From Congeria kusceri (lineage: Eukaryota > Mollusca > Bivalvia > Myida > Dreissenidae): 64,000 nucleotides of DNA. Position 1 is the first letter of the stretch. Each line of letters opens with the position of its first letter. The notes beneath the pieces were generated by a model. It had not been told where the DNA came from and searched no databases. It was given only the letters and a program-made list of their open reading frames with translations. A program made the translations under genes and the position numbers. Positions 24,203-36,308 of the stretch are shown here, piece by piece. The stretch covers positions 8,812,001-8,876,000 of the forward strand of contig CM051030.1 in the NCBI GenBank assembly GCA_027627225.1, given 5' to 3'.

Positions 24203-24879
24203 CAGTCTAACCTGCGGTAGCGACCAACTGCATTAAGCGACTACCACCATTTAACGACCATTACAAATTACTCCCAACACAAATTCTATAAAAAATGGCC
24301 TTAATTAGCGACCACCTCTATTTGGCGACCAGCGACCATTAAAAGTCGTCCTAATTAACCTTGATTTTTGTATTAAGCGACCGAGTGTCAGTTCGGCAGT
24401 TACGTTGCTAAGCAACTGTGACATTTGCTGCAAAAGGTGTTAATCCACATATATATGATTAACGTGTAAGATATACAGATCATTTCTTACGTTTTACAAT
24501 AAACACAGGTTGATGACGATAGCAAATACATGTAAAATCATTTGGTTTCCAGACCGAATGACAATTGAAGATTATAGAATCGCAGTACAGTTATGCTATT
24601 TTATCGTTTAATACAACATACGTGTGTAATATAATAATGTAAAATAAAATTATTTAAATAATAAACCAAATATTATTACCACTTATTTATTCTTTATTTC
24701 TTATGAACATACAAGCTTTATTTATTATACAAGCTATATGTTTATTCAGGTAAAAAAATCATAAGATGCATAATCAAAGACCAACTGCCTTTGCACGTTA
24801 CACTGCATAAACAGACCACCTGTGTTAAGAGACCACTTGTAAGATCACCATGGGCGGTCTCTTAAGACAGGTTAGACTG
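24203..24879. mobile_element. pogo/Tigger-like MITE, TA TSD, nested
   Basis: The ends are 'cagtctaacctg' and 'caggttagactg', flanked by TA at 24201-24202 and 24880-24881. Subterminal 'agcgacca' motifs are repeated on the left, with 'agaccac' on the right. TA TSD with 'CAGTCTAACCTG'-like ends is characteristic of pogo/Tigger-type MITEs. No coding sequence is visible. Confidence 0.9.
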
Positions 24880-25832
24880 TACAATATTTTAAAACAGGCT
24901 TTCCTTCCTAAAAACCTAGGTATATTAATAAACTGAAATAAAATAATTATTCAAATGCTAAAGATCGCAAAGTTTTTGCACTATGAAAGTTTTATACAAA
25001 AAGAAAAGATTTCAAAGTTCTTGCACTACAAAGTTTTTATTCACAGATGACGATGTATATATTTGGTAAAGCACATGGTCGATACACACACGCTTTCCAT
25101 GTGTGGAACATCACATCGTTTTTGTCAGCATAACTTTTGCATGCTTTTCTAGAAAACAAAGGATTTACATGAAATACACAGACTATTAAAAAAAGCGTTT
25201 ATGACACTTGAACACTAAAATTGAATGTTGGATATTTCGGATATAAGAAATGTAACGTAAAAGTCAGAATTTTTGCTGAATTTGGAATCCACATTTGGAA
25301 AATTTTACCTGAAATGTAAAGGAAAGTAATTTAAAACAATGCCTTTTTATTTAGGAACTGAACTAAATGTGGATATTATCAACAATGGAAGCGGTGAGTA
25401 AATTGTGTTTTAAAGGTTTAATGATCGGCAAAAAACGTACTATAACGGACTAATGTACATTAACTAAAGTGTGGATACATGTATATTACGCCGATAGGTC
25501 GATTGTTCACGTCATTGGAAGCGTATATAACTATGCGTTTTAATTGGTCAGTATAGATTTTCTGAGCGACAAAACTCCGCCTAATGGGCGAAACTACACG
25601 ATAACTTGACCGCTGATGGACAGCGTCTATTAAACTATTGACTCTGCCTCAAACCAATAATCGCCAAGTGTTTTATCAACTTTGACATCGCTGTTCGACT
25701 GATTGGCATAATTAGCCAGCCGAGTTAAATGGTCAAATGTGACGCATGAAGTAATTACCTCGCGAATCAAACAAGCGTATTTTGAAATTTCACGCGTCAA
25801 AACCCGGGAGCTCGGGTCGAAGGAAAGCCCTG

Positions 25833-26132
25833 ATACTGTGCAACAAACTGTCTAGTCTTTGAAATCTTTGTTATCAGTGGTGTATGAGGAAAAATGTAAT
25901 TAAAGAATGTAAAAAGTTGTGATTGCAGGCTTGAATTAATGGGTATGCTATAAATTGTATAATCTTGTTATTCAGCATAAGAAATTGGACACATAATGTG
26001 TACGTCACTCTTATGAACTACATGTAGTTACTTTAAATTTAAATCCTAGAAGTCCTGACTTTTGTGTTGAAAAAAAAGTTTCTGCAATAATTTATTTTAT
26101 ATATTTAATAGAACTTGTTGGTATACACTGAG
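25833..26132. other. AT-rich sequence, nothing recognised
   Basis: No exon, TIR or array is visible. Confidence 0.45.
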
Positions 26133-26288
26133 GATATTTGTTGAATTCGGTGAATGATCGAATTTTATTTCATGAGTGGTTATAGAAAAAAATATTTTAA
26201 CGAGTGGCGCAGCCATGAGTGAAAATATTATTTTTCTATAACCACGAGTGAAATAAAATTTGATCATTCACCGAATTCAACAAAATAT
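26133..26288. repeat. Long palindrome, about 70-bp arms
   Basis: The left arm starts 'gttgaattcggtgaatgatc' and contains 'atgagtggttatagaaaa'. The right arm is its inverse and ends 'gatcattcaccgaattcaac'. The centre is 'cgagtggcgcagccatgag'. One arm is also present, diverged and inverted, inside intron 1 of the Crypton-like gene at about 27855-27945. Confidence 0.92.
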
Positions 26289-26743
26289 ATTTTTATTATA
26301 TGCTTTTTCTGCGATTATTTCATTTTTATTCATTTTATTTTAATGAACGACCCTAAGGTGCCCCGTTTGTACCCCGTATGGAGCCTCTTTGATCATTTGT
26401 TGTGACGTCATTAAATATTCTAAACGCACGCATAAAATAGTTCGCTTCAACGAAGATATGTACCTATTTTCTGACGCTTTCTTGTACTAGAAGAAAGGGT
26501 TTTTTACATACAAATAAAATTTTATTTACACTCATTATACATACAATTTCATATGTCCATATTTTTCAAACAGAATCAAACAACAACTATGCGGATGAAT
26601 TTCTAAATGGAGCAAATCGATCATTCATTCATTGATCACAATTGCTTTAAGCGAGATAATTAACTGTGCCTAAAGAATGGAAATACAAAGCAAAAACACA
26701 ATAACAGGATTAACATTTTGTGAAAACGAACAATTGGAAGTGT

Positions 26744-28980
26744 TTATTCCATGTCCCTGTCGGAAAGCATCCGAATTCGCTTATAAACAGGGCGCATTGG
26801 ACTGCCATCCGTGACCGTCTGAGAAAATGGAACACGTGCAGCTGCAGCATTGTTCTGTACATTCACAGACACCAAAAAATTTCTGGACTCGTTGCTGCTG
26901 AAATTTAAGGTCACATTTCCATTAAACTCTGTGTTAACAAAGAATCCCTCTTGGCATCATATTCGGAAAGCCGGATGAACAGGAAGACTTGTCGCTGACG
27001 GTTGAAACTCTCGTGTCCGAACTGGCTGTGTCCGAAAGGATGTTGGAGATCCTCTTCGCCTGGTTATGTTCAGACTATTTACATTTTTGTGACAAGATAT
27101 CTGAACAATTTGATGGGCTAGAACATCTTCGTCATTTAGTTTTTGAATCATTCTCTTCCAGGCGCTGAAATTTTTAGAAATTGTTTTACCATTAAATAAT
27201 ATTTTATTATTAGTTATTTTTGAAATTTTGTTGTTGTTTTTAGCTTACAATTATTCTTGATAAAATATTGCTCATTACTAGTTCTATTAACAACAACGGT
27301 CTCTAAATGGCATTAGTCAAATCACATGTGGTCGTTTACTGTTGAATAAATAATAACCCTTTTGTCAAATTATAATAAATCGCAAAATTTATTCTAGTTT
27401 GAATTATCTATTTCAGATAAAGCTGGACCATTTGTGAGGTTGTAGGGTTGACCATTCACCAAAGGGCAATGCACTGTGAATAAAATGGTAAGTTTGAAGT
27501 TATGTTGATCAAATTAAATTACCTGTACGGTGTGATCCTTTTATTTTCTATGCCCGCATCTTCTTTCATAATTGCATATATTTTGCTTATTCCCATCGGA
27601 CGTTTTTTTTTAACCAAAGTTGTTGCTGGGAGTAAGCGGGTGTGAGGAAGAAAGGACTTTCATCTTTGCACATTTATTGCGGCCTTTTTTCTTTGTATAG
27701 CTTATATAAGTGCACCGGATCTCTGTGTTGATCCTCCGGCACAGCATAAGCCCTAAGCTTCAATGTCCTGGCAAAGAAACAAGAAATGCCGACATTAAAA
27801 AACCCCACACATTTAGACTAAATTTGTCAGTTATATATAAACAAAAAATTTTGCTCGTGGCTACACCAGTAGTAAAAATATTTTTTTCTATAATCACTCA
27901 TGAAGTAAAATTCAGTAATTCACTTAATTCAACAAATATCCCCTGTATGTTTAACAAATATATTTCTAAAACATTTCTAAAAAAGACTGTTTTATTATTT
28001 TATTTAATATTAAAATGGTTTTAAAACAGACGGTTATATTATTTTAATTGCAATTTTATTGTTAACCTTGTATCTCGTGGATTAATTCCAGATCTGGTCT
28101 TCGTTTGCCGCTCCGTATTCAGCATGATGAACTTGTCTGCTGTCTCGTCGTCAACACCTAGCTAAACATCAACCCACAGAAGACTATGTATCTCAGCCCC
28201 AGTCCGCATGCCTAAAAAAGTTGGTGGTGCAGATAAGCCGCAAGGAGTGGATCAAAGATCTGGCGTTATGCGCTCCCAGTGTTCGACTCTCGTACATTTT
28301 AGTGATGTGAAAATCGGACAACGATTCAGCTGTTTTTGGCTTATTTCCAAGACCTTGCTGTTTGAGTGATTTTTGTTTGTGTTTTAAGATTTTGTGACAC
28401 TTGGAAAACTCATGATCATTTATGACTGAAAATGTTGAGTTGCAGATCTTCAAAAGACGGTCAATAGAGCTGACATAACTTCTGCGTGTTACTGGCTCAT
28501 ACTCGCTACCATCTTTTTTTGTTACAGACAACAAAAATTCACAAATGTAGACATTCAGAATGTCTGGAGGGATGAATTTGTCTGGAGGGATGAATTCAAT
28601 GTTTCTCTTCTTGTTCTTGTGTTCTAGGAATTCACGGAAGATTTTCGGATCACTTTCAGTTTTTTTCTTTGTATTTTTGTTTGTGTTTTCTTCTAGGAAT
28701 GTATCAATGTTAACACTTCTAAATGTTCTGTTACTTACATTGTGTGTTACAGTTTCTGAACTTCCATCTTCTGTTTTGTTTTGATGATTTTCATGATTCA
28801 GTTGGATTCCTTATTTCAGTGTTTTCTGTAGCATGTTCATTGTTTTCATCAGTATTTTGTTGATTTTCAATATTTTCAATGTTGATTTTCAATATTTTCA
28901 ATGTTATTTTCTGTCAAAAAGCTGTCAACATCAAACAAATTGCCAAATAAAAAATCATAATTTTCCTCTTGGATTTCCAT
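26744..28980 (-). pseudogene. Crypton-like (DUF3504) tyrosine recombinase, spliced and decayed
   Basis: Three exons can be read on the minus strand. Exon 1 is 28980-28067: ATG, Asn/Glu-rich start, 'YEPVTRRSYVSSIDRLLK', 'QGLGNKPKTAESL', box-I region 'GMRTGAEIHSLLW', then 'TERQTKTRSG'. Exon 2 is 27767-27523: 'YAVPEDQ..RDPVHLYKLYK', 'DESPFFLTPAY', 'MGISKIYAIMKEDAG'. Exon 3 is 27164-26744: 'MIQKLND', 'IVQISCHKNVNSLN', a Ser-rich tail, 'VNTEFNGNVTLNFSS', stop TAA at 26744-26746. All introns are GT-AG and joins 28067/27767 and 27523/27164 keep frame. These boxes are those of DUF3504, the Crypton-derived recombinase domain of KCTD1-like and ZMYM proteins. Damage: a 22-bp duplication near 28.86-28.91 kb, a frameshift near 28214, TAG at 28162-28164, TAA at 27674-27676, the His-x-x-Arg pair changed to Tyr and Trp, and an indel at the catalytic Tyr position. 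Confidence 0.85.
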
Positions 28981-29098
28981 TTTGCAGATGACCTTTAAAT
29001 GTATATAAAATTACCAAGGGAGATAGGCCACTAAAATTGCCCAGGGAGGTAAACTGATACTGGTATGCTATTTATAGAAAAAAGTAGTCCCGTTTTGT

Positions 29099-29163
29099 TA
29101 TATTTTCACTGCAGTGAAAATATAAAATCTTATATTTTCACTGCTCAACAGTGAAAATATAAG
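29099..29163. repeat. Compound small palindrome
   Basis: 'tatattttcactgcagtg' and 'aaaatataagatt'-type arms repeat and invert twice in about 65 bp. It lies just inside the right end of the candidate Crypton-type element. Confidence 0.8.
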
Positions 29164-29214
29164 ATTTCATTCCACCAATAAAATTCTATATTTCACTGAA
29201 AAGCATATAATAAA

Positions 29215-29640
29215 CAGGTCTCACTCTGCCAGTCACCAAATTAGCCAATGGCTACACATTTCAACATAATTATGGCTAAAGACATTTCCATTTGGCAATA
29301 TTTTTTATTTAGAAAGGCCAATCAAATGCACAAAATTTAAGTAAGATTTTAATATAGTATGAAAATGTGCAGCCAGGGGGACCCCTGATGTACATTCAAA
29401 ACTTAATTTATAAGTATAAAATGCTTTCAGTTAAAACATCAACTATTGCACACCTATTGATTTTTTTAAAAACTATTTATGATGTACTTTAAGTTCAAAT
29501 CATCCAATATGTCATGATTATCAACTATAGATCATCACAGAAAATTGAAAATCAATTTTAACAAGACCTTTAAAGCATACATGCCATAATTTTTTCAGGC
29601 AAAAACTAGAAATCGACAAAAAATCGCCGGGACATTTGAC
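29215..29640. other. AT-rich sequence, nothing recognised
   Basis: 'ttagccaatggctacacatt' near 29243 resembles 'ttagccagtggctaaacatt' near 5594. This suggests a shared, unclassified dispersed repeat. Confidence 0.4.
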
Positions 29641-29860
29641 ATTTGAGCGGGACACCTATGTATACACTAGCCTGTTTTCACAACATAAAAAAATGTTACC
29701 GATATTTACTCACAACGCCGTTTTTCATCGTTGTCTATAATGTGTAACATAACATATTTTAATTATAATTATAGTAATGAAAACGCCTATAATAAAATCG
29801 AAATTTGAAACGCCTCAAGGGGGCTATTTCTTAAAAAATCTGAAATTAAGATGTTAATAC
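29641..29860. repeat. Relative of the family B interior
   Basis: 'tatgtatacactagcctgtt' and 'catcgttgtctataatgtg', followed by 'gcctataataaaatcgaaa', parallel 18340-18540. The remainder of the family B element, including its TIRs, is absent. Confidence 0.55.
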
Positions 29861-32800
29861 TGGCATATAATAACAGTTAAAGCAGGGTAAATATAATGGG
29901 GGAATAGTGTGTGCATTCTGAGATTAAAATCAATTTATAATAAGGGTCGTGTTTGTTTGGCCCTTTTCATGTTTTCAAAGCTGCGTCTTGTTTCTATGTC
30001 TACTTGTCACTGACAATTTGCAAAGGAATATACTGTAGATTATCATACCACACAAACCTGTATCAAATACATACCCATACATGTAACAACAAACATATCC
30101 ATATGGCATGTAAAATATCACTCTGTACACAAATACCTGTAAAACGGATAAAGAAAGTCGAAATTCACAAGTTCTGACAGCTATAAAAACACACTCCTAC
30201 ACAAACAGTCCAAGAATATTGACAATAACTGCAGCAGAATAACTAGAATACCTAGCAAAACACTCCAGGCCACTAACAAGCATGCACAAAGATCCATGGT
30301 ATCTGAATATATCCCAGTATATGTGATATAACACGCCATTGCTTCAGAAAACAATAAACGCAATCTGCACTCAAAGGCAGGCAAGTTTTTCCTGGAAACT
30401 GCACATGATTTTCTGCCAGTATGAGGTGGGAAAACAATAACACTCTTAATATAGTTGCTCTTGTAGTCCACTGTAAAAAAAGCTTTGCCTGGGATAAATA
30501 CCATATCATTCACAGAGTATTGTCGGATGTGATTACATCAATTTTCCATTCTATATTCTGAATTCCATCTGCTACCTTACATAAGATGTTTTAAGTGAAG
30601 GAGAATGGCAAACATGCTGCTTTGATAGGGACAAAAAATGCACTTTTTAATTTAATGTATTTTTTTTCACTAAATATCTAATAAAAGGTGGCTCATTTCA
30701 GATCTCTAACAAGCTGCATATTTCCCTTAAAACACCTAATATTGACGAATATCAAATCTGACCTAGTTTTAGACCAGGCATTCCCCATTATCATAATAAT
30801 GACCAAGCATTTTCCAATGACATCATTCTGACAAAATAATGTGTGTGGTGATCCTATGAAAACGGTGACCTGTAGACTGTCAAGTCCTGTAGACTGTTAA
30901 GTGTGGATGACATACTATATTGCCAACATCAGTGATTCTAATAAAGAATGCACAACAGACGACTGACACGCAAACCTCCAATGATACCAGTAAGGTTTTA
31001 AACTTTTTCACAACAAAAACATACAAAACTCATGAGTTCAAAAGATGTTTTAATACGTAACAGATTAATCTACAAAATTATTCACAATAAACAAACTTTC
31101 ATGACTTAAAAGTTACCAAATTTCTCGCGTCCGCCGGATATATATAATTTTGACATCACTAATTGCATTATGTAACATTCAATACCAGTAGCTGCTGATA
31201 AAATGAATAAAATGTCATTGGACAGTGGCCAGGTGAATTACAAAACAGACAAAGCAGCAGCGAGTATTCAAATCACGTGCAATTAGGGTATTATCCAATG
31301 AACGCCTCGCATAATCCACCACCCACCAACTGTTGCCGCTATGCTTATAAACGTACCATTCGATTATAGGTTGTAATAAACAGAACAATTCCATGAAAAA
31401 TAACCTTTATTAGGCTATGTACCTTTTATACATTGTTTCTGGTTTCAAAATGCAAGGGCCAGGAAAGCATGCTATATTACCATTACCTGTAAACAAAATA
31501 GCCAGACAATGGCTGCTAACATTTCTGAAAATATAAAAAAGAGGTATATTTTCATTGACAAAATAGTCTTTACCTTTATTATAAATATGATATAGGGTTT
31601 GATACTTTGGTCAATTGTACTTTTGTCATCATTTAGCTTTCTAAGGGTATATAGTAGAAAAGACTTCATAATAAATAGTATAAGCTAAGACATACCTGTA
31701 TAGTGAGCTAAACCGGCATAATTTGCAAACTGTGACTAACATAATTATTGCAAACAGCTCGCAATTACACAAAATTACACTCAATCTTTCGACAAAATTT
31801 TGCAATAGATCATGAATAAATGTAGCAAATGTCTTTTTGAAATTCCTGATTTTTGCAATAGAAGTTTATAGTTTGTTCCAACAGACAATTCTGCGCCATC
31901 TGAGCAGCACTGTGAACATTTTTATCCCGAAGACCTGGGATATTTAAATTACTGGTAATGGTAGATGAATAAAATGTAGAACAAGCACTAATTTCTTTAA
32001 ATTAGCACAATTAAATTTTAATGTGAAATTGTTACTCCCCTAATGCGCATATTTGAAGTACATGCTTGAATAACAGCATGGCAAACATTAGACAATACCT
32101 GGACTAGATTAGCAAAATTGCATCCTGACTTGATTCATAGTGGCTCTATTTAAGATGTAGGCTCGTGATAACAAATAATATCGGGCAAAGCAACGTGGGC
32201 ACAACAAAAATAGTAGCTCAACTTTTACTGTCATATTTGCCCATAAATTATGTATAGAGCTGCTCATGATACAAATAATTTATTTTTACAGCTAAAGGTT
32301 ATTTTAGCTATAAATGGATGCCATGATGATGGGCTCTTTTTTGGTCCCTGCCCAATGCCCATTTTGATTCTAAAATTTCACTTGCTCTTACAGAATTTCT
32401 TACATCTCACCAGACCTGTGCTAACTTTAGGATGTGTGCTTTGTACAAACAACAGTGTGCACATTATATTGACCCTTAATTACACAATGTATGCAGGCAG
32501 TGGTAACCATCTTTGAACGTATTGTTTGCTACTTATGTTTATTTGAGGTATGAACAGCTCTGCTCTCATACCAAAATTTGTCTAATAATGTTGCAGAGCT
32601 CTCGTACTGTCGTTTTTACTGCCGAAGTAAGGCAAAAACAGCGTAATTTTTCCCCATAAAATGTCAGAATATCCCCAAGAAGTGAACATTTGAAAAAAAA
32701 ACTAACACAGTGGATTATTTTATCTGTACCACAGTAACAGTGACTGTATTTCTTTACAGTGGTGAATAATGCTACAGACACTGATACATCTAGAATGGTT

Positions 32801-33169
32801 TATTAAATGAAACCGACTATTGAAAGTATTATTATGTTATTATACATTTCCCCCATAATCCCAGTATTAGAAAATGATGCCAACATTCCCCTATCTGAGG
32901 GCTGCAGGTGGCATCTCCCAAAACAGAAAGTTGGTCCTGCGTTAGCTATAAGTTTTTATCCCATCATCACGCCTGCATTGACAAAATAACACCCCGTGGG
33001 ATAAACTTAGCTGTATTAAACCTTGTTGAATACAGCAAACACGCGCATTATAATGACCTCATGTTGTTTAGTTTTGTGACATCATTTGATGTTTTTCGTG
33101 TTATTCAGTGATTTTTCTTATGTTTACTTTAAAAATAAAGACAGAAAATGACGTGATAAATAAAATACC
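29861..33169. other. Long stretch without a recognised gene or element
   Basis: Minus-strand frames at 30181-30513 end in a hydrophobic stretch ('LLVAWSVLLGILVILLQLL') and could be a chance AT-rich frame or exonic sequence. I see no good acceptor. 31.1-31.4 kb has somewhat higher GC. No TIR pair or array is visible. Confidence 0.4.
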
Positions 33170-33260
33170 AGGTAAGTGTTGAATGCAGAGAAGTTTATTT
33201 GCTCAGCACGAAAAACCTAAGCCCTGCTAAATAAACTTATCTGTATTCAACACTAACCTA
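33170..33260. repeat. Palindrome, about 38-bp arms
   Basis: The left arm contains 'aagtgttgaatgcagagaag' and the right arm 'cttatctgtattcaacact'. A looser copy of one arm, 'ataaacttagctgtatt', precedes it at about 33001. Confidence 0.88.
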
Positions 33261-33284
33261 GTATTCTCTATATGTTTTCATATG

Positions 33285-34371
33285 CAGACTTCCCGAAAGC
33301 TAAATAAAGTGTCAGACATTCGGCCTGACAACCTGTCAAAATTTGCCAGATCGAAAATTCAGTAATGTATGTATAGTCTATAGTATACATGTATACACAA
33401 GTGTTTTTTTGCAATCTCAAACTGCAAATGGATTTTCTCACCTTTTTCATTGTTGTCAACATCCATAACATAACATATAAAATATATTTAATTCATATCA
33501 ATCTATGATATGTCAACACTCATCCGAAACACTATCTGAATTTTACTGTTCACGAGACATACACACATTTTACATTTAGTATGCACTGTTATTCATGTGA
33601 AACCCGTGGTTTGCTAAAACAGGGCCACGAAAATTATGCTGACAATCACGTGATGTCATCCGCATGAAACACGTGGACGTATTGACCGTGATATAAAAAT
33701 TTTGAACTGTGAAATCTTTACTTTTGTATAAAAGTTTTGTAGCTCATAACCATTAGGTGTCTATAAAATCGCGAAGGATGTTCAAATTGTATGTGGCATA
33801 TATTTACTAAGTGCAGATCTTTTGTAGACACCAATTATTTTACTTCTATAACGCGAAAGCAGTTACCAATAATGTGGTTGTTGTATACGTTAGTATTGAT
33901 CTATCACTTGCAGTGACTGCGAACATCCATCACTTGGATGGCTTGCAGCACGTTTTTCACGACCCACAGCTGTTTAAAATTGGGCTGCTAATTAAAGCGA
34001 CTGCAGCGCAATGTAAGCCGGTGACGTCAAACTGTTACACTTTGATGTTGCGCGGGTCATGTTATTGTTTGTCACATATCACAAGTTTAACTGAAAAGGT
34101 AGCGAACATCCAGACCAAAAGGGATTTCATTACAGCAGTTGGGATAATAAGATAATCATTAAACAGCACGAACCAAAAATTATTATCCACAGTAGATTCG
34201 CAAAATTCTGGATCACAATATAGCGGAGCTGTATTCAATTGCTCCGATTTTAGTTTTTTTTATCCAGTTACATAAAGGAATAAGTCTTGAAAAAGCTGTC
34301 GGACTGTCGGACCGATTCTTGGTAAATAAATATCGGATCTACTTAAAATTGGACTGTTTTCGGGAAGTATG
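33285..34371 (-). mobile_element. TIR element with family B core, 6-bp TSD catatg (family A, copy 1)
   Basis: The ends are 'cagacttcccgaaag' and '...ttttcgggaagtatg' (CTG degraded to ATG). They are flanked by 'catatg' at 33279-33284 and 34372-34377. Next to the ends are 'aacctgtcaaaatttgcc' and 'gaccgattcttggtaaataa'. The middle is a diverged family B element, with the core at about 33590-33760 and a TGACGTCA at 34022-34029. It lies in the opposite orientation to the copies at 44.6 and 46.2 kb. Confidence 0.85.
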
Positions 34372-34377
34372 CATATG

Positions 34378-34908
34378 CATTTAATATTTTAGTAAAAAAG
34401 CCTGTTGCAAGATATATGAAAATTACATCAATACATACAGGTTTTGAGTCTGAATGAGACAACACAGTGGTATGACAAGGCCCCATGGATCGAGTGACAG
34501 ACAGACAAATTAATGTCTCATGATACGAATATTAATAGCCACATAACATATGCATGAGGCAGGCTAACATGCACATAAATCTGGCACATTTATTTCCCAG
34601 GGTATTACGAATATTACCAATTTGGTCATGATTCAATATGAAGTGACTGCATTTGGGGTCAATTTAGCTTTTAGTGGTCATGATAAAAATGTTTGCATGC
34701 GAGACACGAGCTAAGTTACGATCGAACCCAATCAAGTATGAAACAATTTGTTCATTTGTTAACTGCTGTCCAATTATTTTCAAACAGAATCACGTCAGTG
34801 AAAAGATTTATCGCTATATTGTTTTCAAAGCTAATTACAGACACAGTTGCAGTATACAGACTTTTCACCAGAGTACGAAGCAAATATAAAAGTGAGGTTT
34901 GCCCATTA
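34378..34908. other. AT-rich sequence, nothing recognised
   Basis: No exon, TIR or array is visible. Confidence 0.45.
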
Positions 34909-35312
34909 GGGTTCGGACGATTAGGTGAATATCAATATTGTACCGATATGCACTGCTCCTGATATGTATCGATACACAAAACCAAAATATCGATATTTTA
35001 AGTTACTTTGTCCGAACAAGTATCTGACTACGTGGAATAGAATAAAACACACTCGTTTAACCTTTGGCATTCTTTTCAATATGTTTGAACAATGGTATGT
35101 AAAATGATTGTTTAATGCTTTTTTTCAATTTATGTTATTAGTGATCAGCAGTCTCCGCGAAAGTCCGACAGACCTCGGGCAAATCCAGAAAACTGGTACG
35201 ATGTCCAGGAAAAATTACCAGAATACTGGCCATCAAGGCTGGTGAAAACTTTTTGTTAAGTACCTACTTGTTTTTGACTGGCCAGTTATATGGAGTTCGG
35301 CCAGTAATAGTT

Positions 35313-35818
35313 CAAGGGACCTGTTCACAGATTGAAGAATTGACAATTTTTCAACTTTTTGTCACCGATTTCAAAAATAAAAGAACAGTGTATACAACGG
35401 AGCAAAGTAACACTACGGACCTACAAATATACAGTAAAAACTGTTTCGTTTATGAGTAATTATCAGTTGAAATTGATAAAATTATAATGCGTTTGTAATG
35501 CTCAACGATGGAATAATTAGGAATGTTTCTGTTGTTTTCATTGAAACTGTTGACATCACGTGGAACACTTACATAAAGTAAATAATGCATGGATATATAT
35601 ATAGAAGTCAGAATAGCTGAGTAGTTAAGACTATAGCCTTGTACTCCGCAGATCCCGGGTTTGAACCCCATTGGGACCATTTTTTTTTCAGTTTCTTTTT
35701 TTTTCTAAATACTTTTCTAATTATACTTTAGCTTTTTAGTTTGGCTGCTTACATCTGTCAAACTAAGAAATGTTATGGCATACTTCAAAAAATGCGAAAA
35801 TCTGTGAACAAGTCCCTG
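35313..35818. mobile_element. TIR element with internal tRNA-like sequence, nested
   Basis: The ends are 'caagggacctgttcacagat' on the left and '...atctgtgaacaagtccctg' on the right. The interior carries a tRNA-like sequence followed by T tracts. A TSD is not evident. As I remember it, elements of this plan (TIRs around a tRNA-like sequence) are common in bivalves; that is not checked here. Confidence 0.72.
35612..35690 (+). repeat. tRNA-like sequence inside the TIR element
   Basis: 'gaatagctgagtagttaaga' is A-box-like and 'cccgggtttgaacccc' is B-box-like, followed by runs of T. The cloverleaf pairs poorly, so it is not a working tRNA gene. Confidence 0.7.
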
Positions 35819-36308
35819 TCAGAGATGACTAGACGTTGTGGCCAGTGATGGATTTGGGACTTGCACAGAGACTGAATTAGTGAAAGAAATATATTGTTTT
35901 AAACAATTATATATATTCAATGAATAGTGTACCACTTAACGTGAGATGTGTTATATGTATCACTTAACGTGAGATGTGTTATGTGTGCCTTTCTGTGTGG
36001 CAGTTTGATAGCGAAAATTCGAAATAAATGTTGTGAACATTAACATAAATGATATTATATACATCGTAAAATATTCAAATGTGTTCATAAAAGGGTATTT
36101 AAATAATTTCAAAACACATCAATAAAAATTAACTTTAATATTAGACATTTGTATTTTTCTCAACATTTTTACAGTATATGGTTGTATCGTATCGTAATAT
36201 ATCATACCTTAAAGCCACTGGTATCGATACGTATCGTATCAGCTCATTAGCGTATTGTCCCAACCCCAGACAAAATTTTTACAGGTCAGACTGTCCTACA
36301 AAAGGGAA

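Larger units (their letters stand above)
23777..25832. mobile_element. TIR element carrying the shared core, 5-bp TSD atact (family C)
   Basis: The left end is 'cagggctttccttagac' and the right end '...gtcgaaggaaagccctg'. 'atact' flanks both sides (23772-23776 and 25833-25837). Left of centre are repeated 'caagagtc' motifs and an ATT microsatellite. A 677-bp TA-flanked element is inserted at 24203. The right half contains the core module (about 25005-25175) and 'aaaactccgccta', both found again in the 61.5-62.5 kb element. CAGGG ends suggest a hAT-related element. Confidence 0.88.
26292..29214 (-). mobile_element. Candidate Crypton-type element with short inverted ends
   Basis: The inverted pair 'tttattatatgctttt' (26292-26307) and 'aaaagcatataataaa' (29199-29214) brackets the DUF3504 pseudogene on the minus strand. 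I find no TSD. Cryptons classically lack TIRs, so the pair may be coincidental or may belong to another element. The boundary is inference. Confidence 0.4.
34909..36267. mobile_element. TIR element with 'gggttgggac' ends (family F)
   Basis: The left end is 'gggttcggacgattaggtg' and the right end '...gcgtattgtcccaacccc'. Inside each end is a run of 'tatcgatac' or 'gtatcgtatc' motifs that are inverted with respect to each other. The left end matches the fragment at 18171. No TSD is clear. A smaller element with a tRNA-like insert is nested at 35313. Confidence 0.7.

Noticed and set aside
30181..30513. Minus-strand frame with a hydrophobic end
   Set aside because: No acceptor, no recognised domain, and two overlapping frames of equal quality. 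It is left as unassigned.
18867..34155. Similar short peptides ('LLIKAT', 'TSNCYT', 'YCLSH') in frames at 18867-19070 and 33811-34155
   Set aside because: The DNA itself is homologous (family B interior). The third copy near 46.5-46.7 kb breaks the frame, so a coding role is unlikely.
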